Of a DNA stretch of 41,105 nucleotides, positions 33,526-41,105 are shown piece by piece. Source of the DNA: Oscillospiraceae bacterium. GTDB taxonomy: Bacteria > Bacillota > Clostridia > Oscillospirales > Oscillospiraceae. Position numbers and translations under genes: made by a program. The stretch spans positions 1 through 41,105 of the forward strand of contig SVKQ01000007.1 of the NCBI GenBank assembly GCA_015068325.1, read 5' to 3'. The notes under the pieces are model-generated. The model ran no database searches. It was not told the origin of the DNA and worked only from the letters and a program-made list of their open reading frames with translations. Position 1 is the first letter of the stretch. Each line of letters starts with the position of its first letter.

Positions 33526-33554
33526 TTGAAGATGCGCCGCGTGTGTGGTACAGT
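33526..33554 (+). promoter_or_regulatory. Promoter of the nucleotidyltransferase gene
   Basis: TTGAAG (33526-33531), 17-base spacer, TACAGT (33549-33554). Confidence 0.65.
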
Positions 33555-33630
33555 ATACGTATCGCAGAGAAACGAGGACCTGGCCGCAGGGAACTGCCCT
33601 GCAGCGCCGGGAGAAGGAGGAACGTGACAG

Positions 33631-34551
33631 ATGAAAGCAGCGCTCGTGATCATGGCGGCCGGTCTCGGCTCCCGCTACGGCGGCAACAAGCAGGTAGACG
33701 GTGTGGGCCCCGGCGGCGAGATCCTGATGGAGTACTCCATTTACGACGCCGTCCGCGCCGGGTTTACCAAGGTGGTGTTCATCATCAAGCCGGACATGCT
33801 GGAGCTGGTGAAAGGTCTGTGCGGTGACCGGGTTTCCCGCTGCCGGACGGCGGACGGGGCGAGTGTGGAGGTCTGCTACGCCTTCCAGGATTTCACCACC
33901 GTGCCGGATTTCTATACCATCCCCGACGGACGCACCAAGCCCTTCGGCACCACCCACGCGGTGTTGTGCGCCCGGGATGTGATCGACGAGCCCTTCTGCG
34001 TCATCAACGCCGACGACTACTACGGCGTGGACGCCTACCGCACCATCTATGAGGAGTTGTGCCGCCTGCCGGAGAAGGGTGCGGCCACCATGGTGGGATA
34101 CCTGCTGAAGAACACCGTCAGCGAGAACGGCACCGTCTCCCGGGGCGTGTGCCGGGTGGAGGACGGCCGCCTGACCGGCATCCGCGAGACGCTGAAGATC
34201 CAGCTGTTCCCCGACGGCTCCATCGCCGATGTGGCGGACGGCGGGCGCACGGAGCTGGATCCGGACACGGTGGTGTCCATGAACTTCTGGGGCTTTGCCC
34301 CGGGCATCTTCGGGGAGATGGAGCGGTATTTCCACGACTTCCTGCGCACGGCCGGCGACAACGTGAAGGCCGAGTGCCTGCTGCCCAACATGGTGGGCGA
34401 GCTGGTGGCGGAGGGGCGTCTGGCCGTCTCCGTGCTCCACAGCGCCGACCGCTGGTTCGGCATGACCTATCATGAGGACCGCCAGGCTGTGGCCGACGAG
34501 CTGCGCCGGCTCCATGAGCGCGGCGTCTATCCGCCCACACTGCGGGACTGA
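33631..34551 (+). CDS. Sugar-nucleotidyltransferase-like protein
   Basis: A 306-residue Rossmann-like nucleotidyltransferase. The N-terminal MAAGLGSRYGGNKQ is the GxGxR...K nucleotide-binding loop, and CVINADDYYGVDAYR holds the metal-binding Asp pair. These are features of the NTP_transferase family that activates sugar phosphates or modifies cell-wall intermediates. The substrate is unknown, and the neighbours (LCP ligase, trmB) give no firm hint. GAAGGAGG lies 10 bases before ATG. A GC-rich stem-loop without a T run follows at 34575-34602. Confidence 0.85.
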   Translation: MKAALVIMAAGLGSRYGGNKQVDGVGPGGEILMEYSIYDAVRAGFTKVVFIIKPDMLELVKGLCGDRVSRCRTADGASVEVCYAFQDFTTVPDFYTIPDGRTKPFGTTHAVLCARDVIDEPFCVINADDYYGVDAYRTIYEELCRLPEKGAATMVGYLLKNTVSENGTVSRGVCRVEDGRLTGIRETLKIQLFPDGSIADVADGGRTELDPDTVVSMNFWGFAPGIFGEMERYFHDFLRTAGDNVKAECLLPNMVGELVAEGRLAVSVLHSADRWFGMTYHEDRQAVADELRRLHERGVYPPTLRD

Positions 34552-34574
34552 TCCGCGTAGTTATCAAAAGGGAA

Positions 34575-34602
34575 CGGGGGCGTGCCGACCGACACGCCCC
34601 CG
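34575..34602. other. Stem-loop between nucleotidyltransferase and Asn-rich gene
   Basis: A perfect 10-bp stem CGGGGGCGTG / CACGCCCCCG with an 8-base loop. It lacks a T run, so it is at best a weak terminator for the two converging genes. Confidence 0.6.
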
Positions 34603-34616
34603 CCGCTATTTACCAG

Positions 34617-34757
34617 TTACTTGCCGCTGCGCTCGTCCCGGCAGTCCTTGCTGTTTTTACTGTTCTTGCTGCTGCGGGTGTTCTCGCTGTTCTGCTCCGT
34701 GCGGTTGGTCTTGGTAGCGTTGGTGTTGTTGGTGTTGTTGGTGTTGTTGTCGCTCAT
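34617..34757 (-). CDS. Tiny Asn/Ser/Thr-rich hydrophilic protein
   Basis: A 46-residue protein starting MSDNNTNNTNNTNATKTNR and continuing with Asn, Ser, Lys and a single Cys near the end. Despite its size it has a near-perfect AAGGAGG ribosome binding site 7 bases before ATG, which supports translation. The composition, with AAC codons in a GC-rich genome, sets it apart from its neighbours. It has no membrane helix. I do not recognise a named family; small Asn-rich proteins of this kind occur in clostridia, some linked to spores, but no such link can be shown here. No clear promoter was found. Confidence 0.7.
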   Translation of the reverse strand: MSDNNTNNTNNTNATKTNRTEQNSENTRSSKNSKNSKDCRDERSGK

Positions 34758-34863
34758 GACGGCACCTCCTTCGTCTGGAATGAGTATGCCCCTATTGTGG
34801 CCGCAGAAGACGCCAAATATACCGAAAAGCGGCTGCAGACGCAAATATTTCCGAAAAAATCAG

Positions 34864-34892
34864 TTGACAACGCCCGGCGGGGATGATAAAAT
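34864..34892 (+). promoter_or_regulatory. Promoter of infC-rpmI-rplT
   Basis: TTGACA (34864-34869), 17-base spacer, TAAAAT (34887-34892). Confidence 0.88.
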
Positions 34893-34898
34893 ACCTCC

Positions 34899-35028
34899 GA
34901 AAACAAAGAAGGTCGGTGCATCCGCCCTCACCTCCAGCCGTCGGCAAAGAGGTCAACAGCGACGAGAGAGCCCCCGCGAGGGGGGTATGCTGTTGCGCGG
35001 ATGCCGTGTGCATTCGCGTTTTTATTTT
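34899..35028 (+). promoter_or_regulatory. Ribosomal protein L20-type leader with attenuator of infC operon
   Basis: The 150-base leader carries an intrinsic terminator GCGGATGC (34997-35004) / GCATTCGC (35010-35017) followed by a T-rich stretch to 35028. An earlier segment GCATCCGC (34918-34925) can pair with the same GCGGATGC and so act as antiterminator. This is the scheme known for the L20 leader of bacilli, where L20 stabilises the terminator to reduce its own synthesis. The identity rests on position and on these competing pairings; the middle of the leader (the gcccccgcgagggggg hairpin near 34970-34986) is not conserved enough to judge by eye. Confidence 0.8.
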
Positions 35029-35048
35029 GGAATGGAGGTGCTTTCGCT

Positions 35049-35567
35049 ATTAGCAAAAATGTGCATCAACTGAATGAAGAGATCCGCGATAAAGAGATCC
35101 GCCTGATCAGCGACACCGGCGAGCAGCTGGGCATCGTCTCCTCGGAGGAGGGGCTGCGCATCGCTGAGGAGCGCGGGCTCGACCTGGTGAAGATCTCCCC
35201 GCAGGCGGTGCCGCCTGTGTGCAAGCTCATGAACTACGGCAAGTTCCGCTTTGAGCAGAGCAAGCGGGAGAAGGAAGCCCGGAAGAACCAGCACGTGGTG
35301 GAGATCAAGGAGATCCGTATGTCTCCCGGCATCGACGTGGGCGACTTCAACACCAAGCTGAAAAATGCGTTGAAGTTCCTGGGCGAGGGCAACCGGGTGA
35401 AGGTCTCTGTGCGCTTCCGCGGCAGAGAGATGGCCCATACGGAGATCGGCCGGGACCTTCTGATGAAGTTTGCCGAATCTTGCAGCGAAGTGGCCAACAT
35501 GGACAAAGCCGCCAAGCTGGAGGGCCGGAACATGTCCATGTTCCTCTCGCCCAAGGCTGGCAAGTAA
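35049..35567 (+). CDS. infC: Translation initiation factor IF-3
   Basis: IF-3 binds the 30S ribosomal subunit and checks start-codon pairing. The 172 residues contain the N-terminal domain ([18 protein letters not shown]), the linker, and the C-terminal domain ([22 protein letters not shown]). The start is the rare codon ATT at 35049: GGAGGTG lies 8 bases upstream, and an in-frame ATG at 35001 lies inside the leader terminator. AUU starts are known in infC genes of several bacteria and let IF-3 limit its own translation. It heads infC-rpmI-rplT. Confidence 0.95.
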   Translation: MSKNVHQLNEEIRDKEIRLISDTGEQLGIVSSEEGLRIAEERGLDLVKISPQAVPPVCKLMNYGKFRFEQSKREKEARKNQHVVEIKEIRMSPGIDVGDFNTKLKNALKFLGEGNRVKVSVRFRGREMAHTEIGRDLLMKFAESCSEVANMDKAAKLEGRNMSMFLSPKAGK

Positions 35568-35625
35568 CGAAGTAAGCATGCCCACCGTCCGCGGGCGGCG
35601 GGATAGATGGAAGGAGAAAACAACT

Positions 35626-35823
35626 ATGCCTAAACTGAAGACCCACAGCGGCGCAAAGAAGCGCTTCAATCTGACGAAATCCGGCAAGGTCAAGAGGGCC
35701 CACGCGTTCAAGAGCCACATCCTGACCAAGAAGGACACCAAGCGCGGCCGTCGTCTGCGCAGCACCACGTATGCTGACAGCACCAACGAGGCGGCGATCC
35801 GCAAGATGATCCCTTACAAATAA
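35626..35823 (+). CDS. rpmI: 50S ribosomal protein L35
   Basis: A 65-residue very basic ribosomal protein, with the family start [14 protein letters not shown] and the KRGRRLR segment. AAGGAG precedes ATG by 9 bases. It lies 58 bases after infC and 34 before rplT, the standard order for this operon. Confidence 0.98.
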   Translation: MPKLKTHSGAKKRFNLTKSGKVKRAHAFKSHILTKKDTKRGRRLRSTTYADSTNEAAIRKMIPYK

Positions 35824-35857
35824 TTTGACGGAACGTTAGAATAGGAGGCAATTCGAT

Positions 35858-36211
35858 ATGGCACGTGTAAAGGGCGCGATGATGACGCGCAAGAGAAGGA
35901 ACAAGATGCTGAAGCTGGCCAAGGGCTACTGGGGCGCCAAGTCCAAGCACTTCAAGATGGCCAATGAGCAGGTCATGAAGTCCCTGACCTACGCCTATGT
36001 GAGCCGCCGGCTGAAGAAGAGAGACTTCCGTCAGCTGTGGATCACCCGCATCAGCGCCGCCTGCAAGCTCAACGGTCTGAACTACTCCACCTTCATGCAC
36101 GGTCTGAAGCTGGCCGGCGTGGAGATCAACCGCAAGATGCTCAGCGAGATGGCCATCAACGACGCCGCGGCGTTCACCGCCCTGTGCGATCTGGCCCGCC
36201 AGCAGGCGTAA
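35858..36211 (+). CDS. rplT: 50S ribosomal protein L20
   Basis: A 117-residue RNA-binding ribosomal protein needed for early assembly of the large subunit, with [20 protein letters not shown] and [20 protein letters not shown] at the N-terminus and normal length. TAGGAGG lies 7-8 bases before ATG. In bacilli L20 also represses its operon by binding the infC leader, and a matching attenuator is present here. Confidence 0.99.
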   Translation: MARVKGAMMTRKRRNKMLKLAKGYWGAKSKHFKMANEQVMKSLTYAYVSRRLKKRDFRQLWITRISAACKLNGLNYSTFMHGLKLAGVEINRKMLSEMAINDAAAFTALCDLARQQA

Positions 36212-36222
36212 CAGAAAAAGGG

Positions 36223-36256
36223 AAAAGGCAGCCGCCCGGCTGTCTTTTCTTTTTTG
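36223..36256 (+). terminator. Terminator of infC-rpmI-rplT
   Basis: AAAAGGCAGCC pairs with GGCTGTCTTTT (one G-U) around GCCC, followed by CTTTTTT. Confidence 0.88.
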
Positions 36257-36260
36257 CCCC

Positions 36261-36289
36261 TTGCGGCGACGGCGGAAACATGGTAAGAT
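36261..36289 (+). promoter_or_regulatory. Promoter of the flavodiiron gene
   Basis: TTGCGG (36261-36266), 17-base spacer, TAAGAT (36284-36289). Confidence 0.6.
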
Positions 36290-36321
36290 CGACCCGATGA
36301 GATCATTTTAGGAGGAAACCT

Positions 36322-37794
36322 ATGTACTGCGTGAGAAAGGTCAACGACGACTATACGTGGGTCGGCGCCGATGCACGGCGTCTGGCCATGTTCGAGGGCG
36401 TGTTCGACGTGCCCGGCGGCATCTCCTTCAACAGCTATCTGCTGCGGGATGAGCGCACTGTCCTCTTCGACACGGTGGACAGTGCCGTGCGCCGCCAGTT
36501 CCGGGAGAATCTGCTCCACGCCCTGGACGGCCGGAAGCTGGACGCCGTGGTGGTGCACCACATGGAGCCGGACCACACCGCCGAGCTGGAGGATCTGCTG
36601 CTTCTCTGGCCGGAGCTGGAGGTCTACTGCAGCGCCATGGCCCGCAATATGGTGCGCCAGTTCTTCGGCGACAAGTTCGACAGCCACATCCACGTGGTCA
36701 AGGAGGGCGACACCCTGACCACCGGCCGCCACACGCTGCAGTTCGTGGCCGCCCCCATGGTCCACTGGCCGGAGGTCCTCATGACCTACGACCGCACCGA
36801 CCGGCTGCTGCTGACGGCGGACGCCTTCGGCTGCTTCGATGCCCTCAACGGCCGCCTGTTTGCCGACGAGGTGGACTTTGACCGGGATTATCTGGCCCCC
36901 GCCCGCCGCTACTACACCAACATCGTGGGCAAGTACGGCCCCCAGGTCCAGGCGGTGCTGAAGAAGGCCGCCGCTCTGGAAATCGACATGCTGCTGCCCC
37001 TCCACGGCTTCGTCTGGCGGGAGGACCTGGGCTATATCCTGGGCAAGTACGACCTGTGGAGCCGCTACGAGCCGGAGGAGAAGGGCGTGCTGATCGCCTA
37101 CTCCAGCGTCTACGGCAACACCGAGAGCGCCGTCAACACGCTGGCCTGCCGCCTGGCGGAGCGGGGCGTGACTGTGGAGATGTACGACACCTCCGTCACC
37201 CCCGTCAGCTATGTGCTCGCCGCCGCCTTCCGGTACAGCCACGTGGTGCTGGCCACCACTACCTACAACATGGGCGTGTTCATCACCATGGAGAACCTGC
37301 TCCACGACATCGCCCAACACAACCTCCAGGGCCGCCGCTACGCCCTCATCGAGAACGGCTCCTGGTCGCCCGCCGCCGCTAAGGGCATGGAGGCCATTCT
37401 GGAGCCGCTGCACTGGGACCGCATGGCCCCCACGCTGACCATCAAGTCGGCGCTGGCGGAGGAGAAGCTGGCAGAGTTGGAGGCCATGGCCGACGCCCTG
37501 ACCGCCGACCTGACCGGCGGGGAGGAAGAAGAGGCAGAGCAGCCCGCTGTCCCCGCCCGCCGCTGGGTCTGCAAGGTCTGCGGCTATGTGTACGAGGGGG
37601 AGGAGCTGCCGGCGGACTTCAAGTGCCCGCTGTGCGGTGCCGGCGCCGCCTTCTTCAAGGAGGCGGAGAACAGGCCGGTGAAGAAGTACGTCTGCCGGAT
37701 CTGCGGCTTCGTCTACGAGGGCACTGAGCTGCCCGACGACTTCCACTGTCCTCTGTGCAACGCCCCGGCCTCCCAGTTTGAGGAGAAGGCATAA
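36322..37794 (+). CDS. Flavodiiron protein with two C-terminal rubredoxin modules
   Basis: An O2- or NO-reducing enzyme that protects anaerobes. The 490 residues are in three parts. Residues 1-250 form the beta-lactamase-like diiron domain with ligands in HMEPDH (His80, Glu82, Asp84, His85), His148 in MVHWPE and LHGFVWR. Residues about 253-400 form the FMN-binding flavodoxin domain ([13 protein letters not shown]). The tail has two short rubredoxin-type domains, with Cys417/420/435/438 and Cys458/461/476/479. Each is about 32 residues, the compact form seen in rubrerythrins, not the classic 52-residue rubredoxin. They would feed electrons from an NAD(P)H reductase to the FMN. GGAGGAAA precedes ATG. 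Confidence 0.95.
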   Translation: MYCVRKVNDDYTWVGADARRLAMFEGVFDVPGGISFNSYLLRDERTVLFDTVDSAVRRQFRENLLHALDGRKLDAVVVHHMEPDHTAELEDLLLLWPELEVYCSAMARNMVRQFFGDKFDSHIHVVKEGDTLTTGRHTLQFVAAPMVHWPEVLMTYDRTDRLLLTADAFGCFDALNGRLFADEVDFDRDYLAPARRYYTNIVGKYGPQVQAVLKKAAALEIDMLLPLHGFVWREDLGYILGKYDLWSRYEPEEKGVLIAYSSVYGNTESAVNTLACRLAERGVTVEMYDTSVTPVSYVLAAAFRYSHVVLATTTYNMGVFITMENLLHDIAQHNLQGRRYALIENGSWSPAAAKGMEAILEPLHWDRMAPTLTIKSALAEEKLAELEAMADALTADLTGGEEEEAEQPAVPARRWVCKVCGYVYEGEELPADFKCPLCGAGAAFFKEAENRPVKKYVCRICGFVYEGTELPDDFHCPLCNAPASQFEEKA

Positions 37795-37810
37795 GCCAAG
37801 CAAGTAAAGG

Positions 37811-37850
37811 AAAAGCGCCTGTCAGATCCTGTCTGACAGGCGCTTTTATT
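37811..37850. terminator. Terminator between the flavodiiron gene and trmB
   Basis: A perfect 16-bp stem, AAAAGCGCCTGTCAGA / TCTGACAGGCGCTTTT, with a 5-base loop, flanked by A- and T-rich sequence, serving both converging genes. Confidence 0.92.
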
Positions 37851-37861
37851 GTATCAAGCGG

Positions 37862-38524
37862 CTATTCCTCCGTCTCCGGCTCCACTCGGTCCACCATGGT
37901 GGCCACGCAGCGGTTGATGTTCTTGCTCTCGCCGTAAAACCTGGCCTCATAGTCGGTCATCACGCCCACGGGGCCGTCGGCGTGGAGGTCCGTCGTCACC
38001 TCCGACAGGGCGAAGCCGGACGGCGGGAACTCCTTCAGAGACCACTCAAACAGCTTGTCGTTGTCGGTCTTGAAGTGGATCTGTCCGCCGGGTTTGAGCA
38101 CCTTGCGATACTGTTTGAGGAAGCTGCCGTGGGTCAGACGGCGTTTTTTCTGGTTGCTCTTGGGCCAGGGGTCGCAGAAGTTGATGTAGATGCGGTCCAC
38201 CTCGCCGGGAGCGAACATCTCCGGCAGCGCTGCGGCGTCGGCGTCGATGAAGCGCACGTTCTCCAGCCCTGCATTCCGCACCCGTTCCATGGCCACCACC
38301 ATGGCGTCGGGCACCTTCTCCACGGCGATCAGCAGCACGTCCGGCTCTGCCGCCGCCGTGTCGGCGGTGAAACGGCCCTTGCCGCAGCCCAGCTCCACGC
38401 GCACCTCCCGCGCTGCCGGCATCAGCTCCCGCCACCGGCCCCGCATGGCACAGGGGTCCTCCGTCAGCCAGTGGGCGCAGGCCTCCATCCGGGGCACCAG
38501 ATTCTTCTTTTTCCGCATGCGCAT
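37862..38524 (-). CDS. trmB: tRNA (guanine-N7-)-methyltransferase
   Basis: Methylates guanosine 46 in the variable loop of tRNAs using S-adenosylmethionine. The 220 residues have the SAM-binding ELGCGKGRF, DADAAALPEMF and the family hallmark FCDPWPKSNQKKRRL. The start MRMRKKKNLVPRM is the usual basic N-terminus. GGGAGG lies nine bases before ATG. It is a single-gene unit with its own promoter and a GC-rich hairpin (38547-38567) in its short leader. Confidence 0.96.
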   Translation of the reverse strand: MRMRKKKNLVPRMEACAHWLTEDPCAMRGRWRELMPAAREVRVELGCGKGRFTADTAAAEPDVLLIAVEKVPDAMVVAMERVRNAGLENVRFIDADAAALPEMFAPGEVDRIYINFCDPWPKSNQKKRRLTHGSFLKQYRKVLKPGGQIHFKTDNDKLFEWSLKEFPPSGFALSEVTTDLHADGPVGVMTDYEARFYGESKNINRCVATMVDRVEPETEE

Positions 38525-38577
38525 AAGGGTGTTCCTCCCGCAGAAGCGGCGGCCGATCGCCGCCGCGTTTTTCGTCT

Positions 38578-38606
38578 ATTCTATACCAAAATCCGCCCGC
38601 TGTAAA
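38578..38606 (-). promoter_or_regulatory. Promoter of trmB
   Basis: On the minus strand TTTACA (38601-38606), 17-base spacer, TAGAAT (38578-38583). Confidence 0.7.
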
Positions 38607-38734
38607 TGGGGAGATTCCACCGCCGTCCAACGGGTGAAACCCTTGTCAGACCGGGAAAAATACCACAAAACATTGCGACGATTTTGTATAAAATCCCAAA
38701 AAAGGAAAACCTGTCAAAATTCCGGAAACAGCCC

Positions 38735-38763
38735 TTGCTAAAAAAAAGACAATGTATTATAAT
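38735..38763 (+). promoter_or_regulatory. Promoter of hbd-bcd-etfB with a possible Rex operator
   Basis: TTGCTA (38735-38740), 17-base spacer, TATAAT (38758-38763). The 18 bases from 38735 to 38752 (TTGCTAA...ACAA) match 10 of 14 fixed positions of the Rex consensus TTGTTAANNNNTTAACAA and overlap the -35. The 369-base gap between trmB and hbd holds the two promoters, an imperfect inverted repeat ACAAAA/TTTTGT (38665-38687) and no gene. Confidence 0.7.
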
Positions 38764-38893
38764 ATCATCTGTATGGGGCGAAATATGCCCATATGGCGCT
38801 CGCACGCCCCATCACACCCGCGATATCCGGACATGAGATCCGAGAATAGAGGGATAGAAAGGATACGGAATTTTTAAAACAGGAGGAATCACC

Positions 38894-39730
38894 ATGAAAG
38901 TAGCAATCTTTGGCGCAGGCACCATGGGCAGCGGCATCGCCCAGGTCTTCGCGGCCAAGGGACACACCGCGCTGATGTACGCATCCAGCGTCGCCAGTGC
39001 CCAGCGCCATCGCGACAAGCTGGCCGCCTCGCTGAACAAGAAGGTAGCCCGCGGCAAGATGGAGCAGGCCGCCGCGGACGACATCATGAGCCGCGTGCGG
39101 GTGGAGGAGTTCGAGGCCGCCGCCGATGCCGACCTGGTCATCGAGTGCGTCGCCGAGAACATGGCCGTCAAGAAGGAACTGCTGGGCCGGCTGGACGCGC
39201 TGTGCAAGGAGGAGACGATCTTCGCCTCCAACACCTCGTCCTTGTCCCTGACCGAGATGGCCCAGGGCCTGAAGCACCCGCTGGTGGGCATGCACTTCTT
39301 CAACCCGGTGCCCGTCATGAAGCTGGTGGAGGTCATTGCCGGCGGCAATACCCCCGCCGAGCTGGTGGAGTGGACCAAGAACCTGTCTCTGGAGATCGGC
39401 AAGACCCCTGTGGTGGTCAACGAGGCCCCCGGCTTTGTGGTCAACAAGATCCTGGTCCCCTATTGCAACGAAGGCGTTTGCGTTCTGCAGGAGGGTGTTG
39501 CCTCCGCAGAGGATATCGATATTGCCATGCAGCTGGGCTGTAATCACCCCATGGGGCCTCTGCACCTGGGCGATCTGATCGGCTGGGATGTGGTGCTGAG
39601 CATCATGGACGTGCTGTATAACGAGACGCATGACAGTAAGTATCGCGCAAACGTGCTGATCCGCAAGATGGTCCGCGCCGGCAAGCTGGGCATCAAGTCC
39701 GGCGAGGGCTTCTTCAGCTACAACAAGTAA
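38894..39730 (+). CDS. hbd: 3-hydroxybutyryl-CoA dehydrogenase
   Basis: Interconverts acetoacetyl-CoA and 3-hydroxybutyryl-CoA with NAD(P)H. The 278-residue protein has the dinucleotide-binding GAGTMG (7-12), ASNTSSLSLTEMA, the catalytic-His block HPLVGMHFFNPVPVM and a C-terminal domain ending KSGEGFFSYNK. It belongs to the acetyl-CoA branch of butyrate formation rather than to lysine cleavage itself. ACAGGAGG precedes ATG. It is 26 bases upstream of the acyl-CoA dehydrogenase. Confidence 0.96.
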   Translation: MKVAIFGAGTMGSGIAQVFAAKGHTALMYASSVASAQRHRDKLAASLNKKVARGKMEQAAADDIMSRVRVEEFEAAADADLVIECVAENMAVKKELLGRLDALCKEETIFASNTSSLSLTEMAQGLKHPLVGMHFFNPVPVMKLVEVIAGGNTPAELVEWTKNLSLEIGKTPVVVNEAPGFVVNKILVPYCNEGVCVLQEGVASAEDIDIAMQLGCNHPMGPLHLGDLIGWDVVLSIMDVLYNETHDSKYRANVLIRKMVRAGKLGIKSGEGFFSYNK

Positions 39731-39756
39731 TTAATCGGAAAAGGAGAAAGAAGAGT

Positions 39757-40920
<1,164 letters not shown>

Positions 40921-40940
40921 TCATAGGAGGTAAATGGAAA

Positions 40941-41105
40941 ATGAAGATTTTGGTAACTGTCAAGCAGGTCCCCGACACCTCCGGCAAGGTGGCCGTGAAT
41001 CCGGACGGCACGCTGGATCGCGCCTCCATGCAGACCATCATCAACCCCGATGACCTGAACGCCGTAGAGGCCGCACTGGCTCTGAAGGACGAGCTGGGCT
41101 GCAAG
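40941..41105 (+). CDS. etfB: Electron transfer flavoprotein subunit beta (3' partial)
   Basis: The first 55 residues of EtfB, cut by the window end. The start MKILVTVKQVPDTSGKV is characteristic, followed by INPDDLNAVEAALALKD. With EtfA (expected next) and Bcd it would carry electrons from NADH. TAGGAGG lies about 12 bases before ATG 40941; the ATG at 40934 is out of frame. Confidence 0.94.
   Translation, partial: MKILVTVKQVPDTSGKVAVNPDGTLDRASMQTIINPDDLNAVEAALALKDELGCK

Noticed and set aside
35001-35048. ATG 35001 as the infC start
   Set aside because: It lies inside the leader terminator stem and gives an N-terminal extension unlike IF-3.

Overview
The window reads as chromosomal DNA of a GC-rich Gram-positive anaerobe of the class Clostridia, most like the butyrate-forming gut Oscillospiraceae (Intestinimonas / Flavonifractor / Dysosmobacter-type). 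The reasons are AGGAGG ribosome binding sites, TTGACA/TATAAT promoters, a T-box, a glmS ribozyme, an IreB-type protein, NrdR, a SipW-type signal peptidase, and above all a complete gene set for fermenting lysine to butyrate. The genus is an inference; nothing in the window is diagnostic at that level.

Layout. 1-5074 holds envelope genes: the tail of a repeat-rich anchored protein, a SipW-like signal peptidase, a leftward PTS_EIIC_2/PfoR-like membrane protein, lgt, and a membrane-anchored spermidine-synthase-like enzyme. 5148-10903 is mostly leftward: an NlpC/P60 hydrolase with SH3 domains, a small unknown protein, an IreB homologue, and pheST under a phenylalanine T-box (10955-11224). 11345-15157 runs rightward: nnrD, a lipoprotein, alr, a MazF-type toxin gene with no visible antitoxin, and a hypothetical. 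Then come nrdR, a leftward DUF421/DUF4363 pair, and glmS behind a self-cleaving glmS ribozyme.

19149-29750 is the metabolic heart. kamB and kamC (predicted reactivase for lysine 5,6-aminomutase; KamC is MutS-like) form their own transcription unit. A textbook promoter and a lysine riboswitch (21661-21833) follow, with a terminator that overlaps the aptamer's closing stem, and then kal, kce, kdd, kamA, kamD and kamE. A separately promoted atoD-atoA CoA-transferase pair comes next. Together these convert L-lysine to 3,6-diaminohexanoate, 3,5-diaminohexanoate, 3-keto-5-aminohexanoate, 3-aminobutyryl-CoA plus acetoacetate, and crotonyl-CoA. At the right edge hbd, an acyl-CoA dehydrogenase and the start of etfB supply the common butyrate-forming steps. 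The geometry of the riboswitch suggests lysine switches the degradation operon ON, the opposite of the usual lysine riboswitch. This is the most interesting system in the window.

29891-38524 holds a PhzF-like protein, an EamA transporter, an LCP cell-wall ligase, a nucleotidyltransferase, a tiny Asn-rich protein, the infC-rpmI-rplT ribosomal operon (attenuator leader and an ATT start codon for infC), a flavodiiron protein carrying two short rubredoxin modules, and trmB. No tRNA or rRNA genes, insertion sequences, prophage or CRISPR arrays were seen.
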